Part shown: one piece after another, positions 63,126 through 64,000 of the stretch
How positions within the stretch are numbered: position 1 is the first letter of the stretch
Layout: each line of letters begins with the position of its first letter
DNA from: CAJQHT01 sp038123275
GTDB taxonomy: Bacteria; Pseudomonadota; Alphaproteobacteria; Rickettsiales; UBA1997
Direction: 5' to 3'
Length of the DNA stretch: 64,000 nt
Assembly (NCBI GenBank): GCA_038123275.1
Contig: JAYORG010000006.1
Location: 17,495 to 81,494, forward strand
Notes under the pieces: model-generated
Database searches by the model: none
Seen by the model: only the letters and a program-made list of their open reading frames with translations
Told to the model about the DNA's origin: nothing
Program-made: the position numbers and the translations under genes

Positions 63126-63848
63126 TTTAGCATCCTTTAAAAGCTCTTTACTCTTCTTCTCAATAACTTTTTCTAATAAAGGCAGGAAATCTTTCTTATT
63201 AGTTTTAGGATCTATTGGCGGTAAAAATTCTAATATTATTGTGCCTGACTTCTTGTAAGTTTTGCTTTTACTCCAATGCTTTCCTGAATTTAAAGCAGCT
63301 GGAATAATTGGTGCTTTTAATTGTGAATAAAGTGCCGTAATTCCTGCTTGATAAGGATAATCTTTTACGCTACTATCAATTGGCACCCTAGTTCCTTGAG
63401 GAAAAATAATAATTTTTTGACCATTTTTTAAATATTCTTTTGATTTTTTTATTAAATTTTTTAAAGCCTTAGCTCCACCTTCTCTGTCAATTGAAATGCC
63501 ACTCATTCTTTTTAAAAACCATCCATAAAATGGAACTTTTAATAATTCCTTTTTGTAAGCATATACTGGATGCTTAAAAACTAAATGCATAATCATAGTT
63601 TCCCACATAGATTGATGCTTACAAGCAACAATAAAACCACCCTCTTGTGGTAAGTTTTCTAACCCCCTAACCTCATAATCAATTCCACAAACTTTTCTTA
63701 ATACCCATGCCGCAAACTTAGACCAAGCCAAAGCTCCATCATCAGCATGCTTTGAATTACCAGTTATGAAGACACTAGAATAAATTATGGGAATTACCAT
63801 ACCCCATAAAGTAATAAATATTTCAAATATAATTGAACGAATAATCAT
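63123..63848 (-). CDS. plsC: 1-acyl-sn-glycerol-3-phosphate acyltransferase
   Basis: Makes phosphatidic acid from lysophosphatidic acid in phospholipid synthesis. The 241-residue protein has an N-terminal membrane segment (IFEIFITLWGMVIPIIYSSV), acyltransferase motif 1 in FIVACKHQSMWETMIMHL (a variant of the HX4D box), motif 2 GWFLKRMSGISIDREGG and motif 3 IIFPQGTRVPIDS. Its stop is the end of a palindromic element shared with miaB. Together with glpK it would draw glycerol into lipid synthesis. Confidence 0.93.
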   Translation of the reverse strand: MIIRSIIFEIFITLWGMVIPIIYSSVFITGNSKHADDGALAWSKFAAWVLRKVCGIDYEVRGLENLPQEGGFIVACKHQSMWETMIMHLVFKHPVYAYKKELLKVPFYGWFLKRMSGISIDREGGAKALKNLIKKSKEYLKNGQKIIIFPQGTRVPIDSSVKDYPYQAGITALYSQLKAPIIPAALNSGKHWSKSKTYKKSGTIILEFLPPIDPKTNKKDFLPLLEKVIEKKSKELLKDAK

Positions 63849-64000
63849 GAATAAACTAAGTAATAATCTAAAAGAACCTGGAAAAGTTTATGAGGTAAAA
63901 TTTCATGAAACAAGAGAAATATTCTAATTTTTAAAACCTATCAATATTAACACCATTTTTGCTGGATTCTGGCTTCGCCCCTTCAATAGGGGGTCAAAGC

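Noticed and set aside
63847..63927. Short plus-strand frame of 26 codons, MNKLSNNLKEPGKVYEVKF
   Set aside because: It overlaps the start of plsC on the other strand and is too short to judge; nothing beyond the reading frame supports it.
63941..64000. Possible start of another GC-richer repeat (GGATTCTGGCTTCGCCCC, then AATAGGGGG)
   Set aside because: It looks like the left part of a palindromic element, but the window ends before a second arm can be seen.

Overview
The window is one AT-rich, gene-dense stretch of a bacterial chromosome or scaffold, with a 100-base N gap at 59795-59894. It looks like a host-associated alphaproteobacterium close to Rickettsiales. The evidence is an RpoH of alphaproteobacterial type, a eukaryote-like NADP isocitrate dehydrogenase, a RibBA whose second domain has lost its zinc cysteines, very low GC, several decaying genes, and palindromic elements inserted in frame in a protein gene as in Rickettsia. 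This placement is inferred from protein features, not from a tree. The cell also keeps branched-chain amino acid synthesis (ilvB, ilvH), glycerol kinase and a fused beta-oxidation enzyme, so it is metabolically richer than Rickettsia itself.

Layout. 1-5.7 kb: a tight minus-strand cluster mutM, lipoprotein, fad, ruvC, folK, xseA (xseA runs off the left end). 5.8-10.7 kb: queH, trmB, rpiB, yciI, bcp and an SLC13 permease. 10.7-13.5 kb: an accessory patch with a GNAT gene, tRNA-Ala(GGC), a GC-rich structured element, a broken GIY-YIG nuclease gene, an unknown gene and parDE. 13.6-16 kb: a frameshifted RND/MMPL transporter. 16-24 kb: thrS, bioF, a pilin-like stub, lpxI, obgE, a suhB-like gene and sdhA. 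24.4-27.3 kb: two unknown genes, one with a deaminase-like HxE...CxxC signature and basic, NLS-like stretches. 27.6-42.5 kb: fabF, mltG, a parvulin, mfd, lptD, yajC, secD, lspA, fmt and a DUF3179 gene. 42.7-51.4 kb: icd, a transglutaminase-like gene, a broken aldo/keto reductase, small envelope genes, glpK and a second pair of unknown effector-like genes. 51.4-58 kb: ribBA, ribE, rpoH, ispE, a DciA-like gene, ilvB and ilvH. 58-64 kb: two membrane proteins, a degraded ilvH-like fragment, hicBA with a decamer repeat expansion, comF, a methyltransferase, miaB and plsC.

How it fits together. Most genes are housekeeping: envelope biogenesis (lptD, lpxI, lspA, secD/yajC, mltG, plsC), DNA repair and recombination (mutM, ruvC, xseA, mfd), tRNA modification (queH, trmB, miaB) and cofactors (folK, ribE, ribBA, bioF). 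The unusual material lies between and inside these genes. (1) A dispersed palindromic element family is inserted twice, in the same orientation and reading frame, in mfd, with a third copy between genes. (2) Long inverted repeats sit on gene ends and in several cases supply the stop codon. (3) A 10-bp tandem repeat has expanded inside the hicA toxin gene, where copy number sets the reading frame. (4) There is a candidate deaminase-type effector. (5) tRNA-Ala, a hairpin element and a dead GIY-YIG gene lie side by side.
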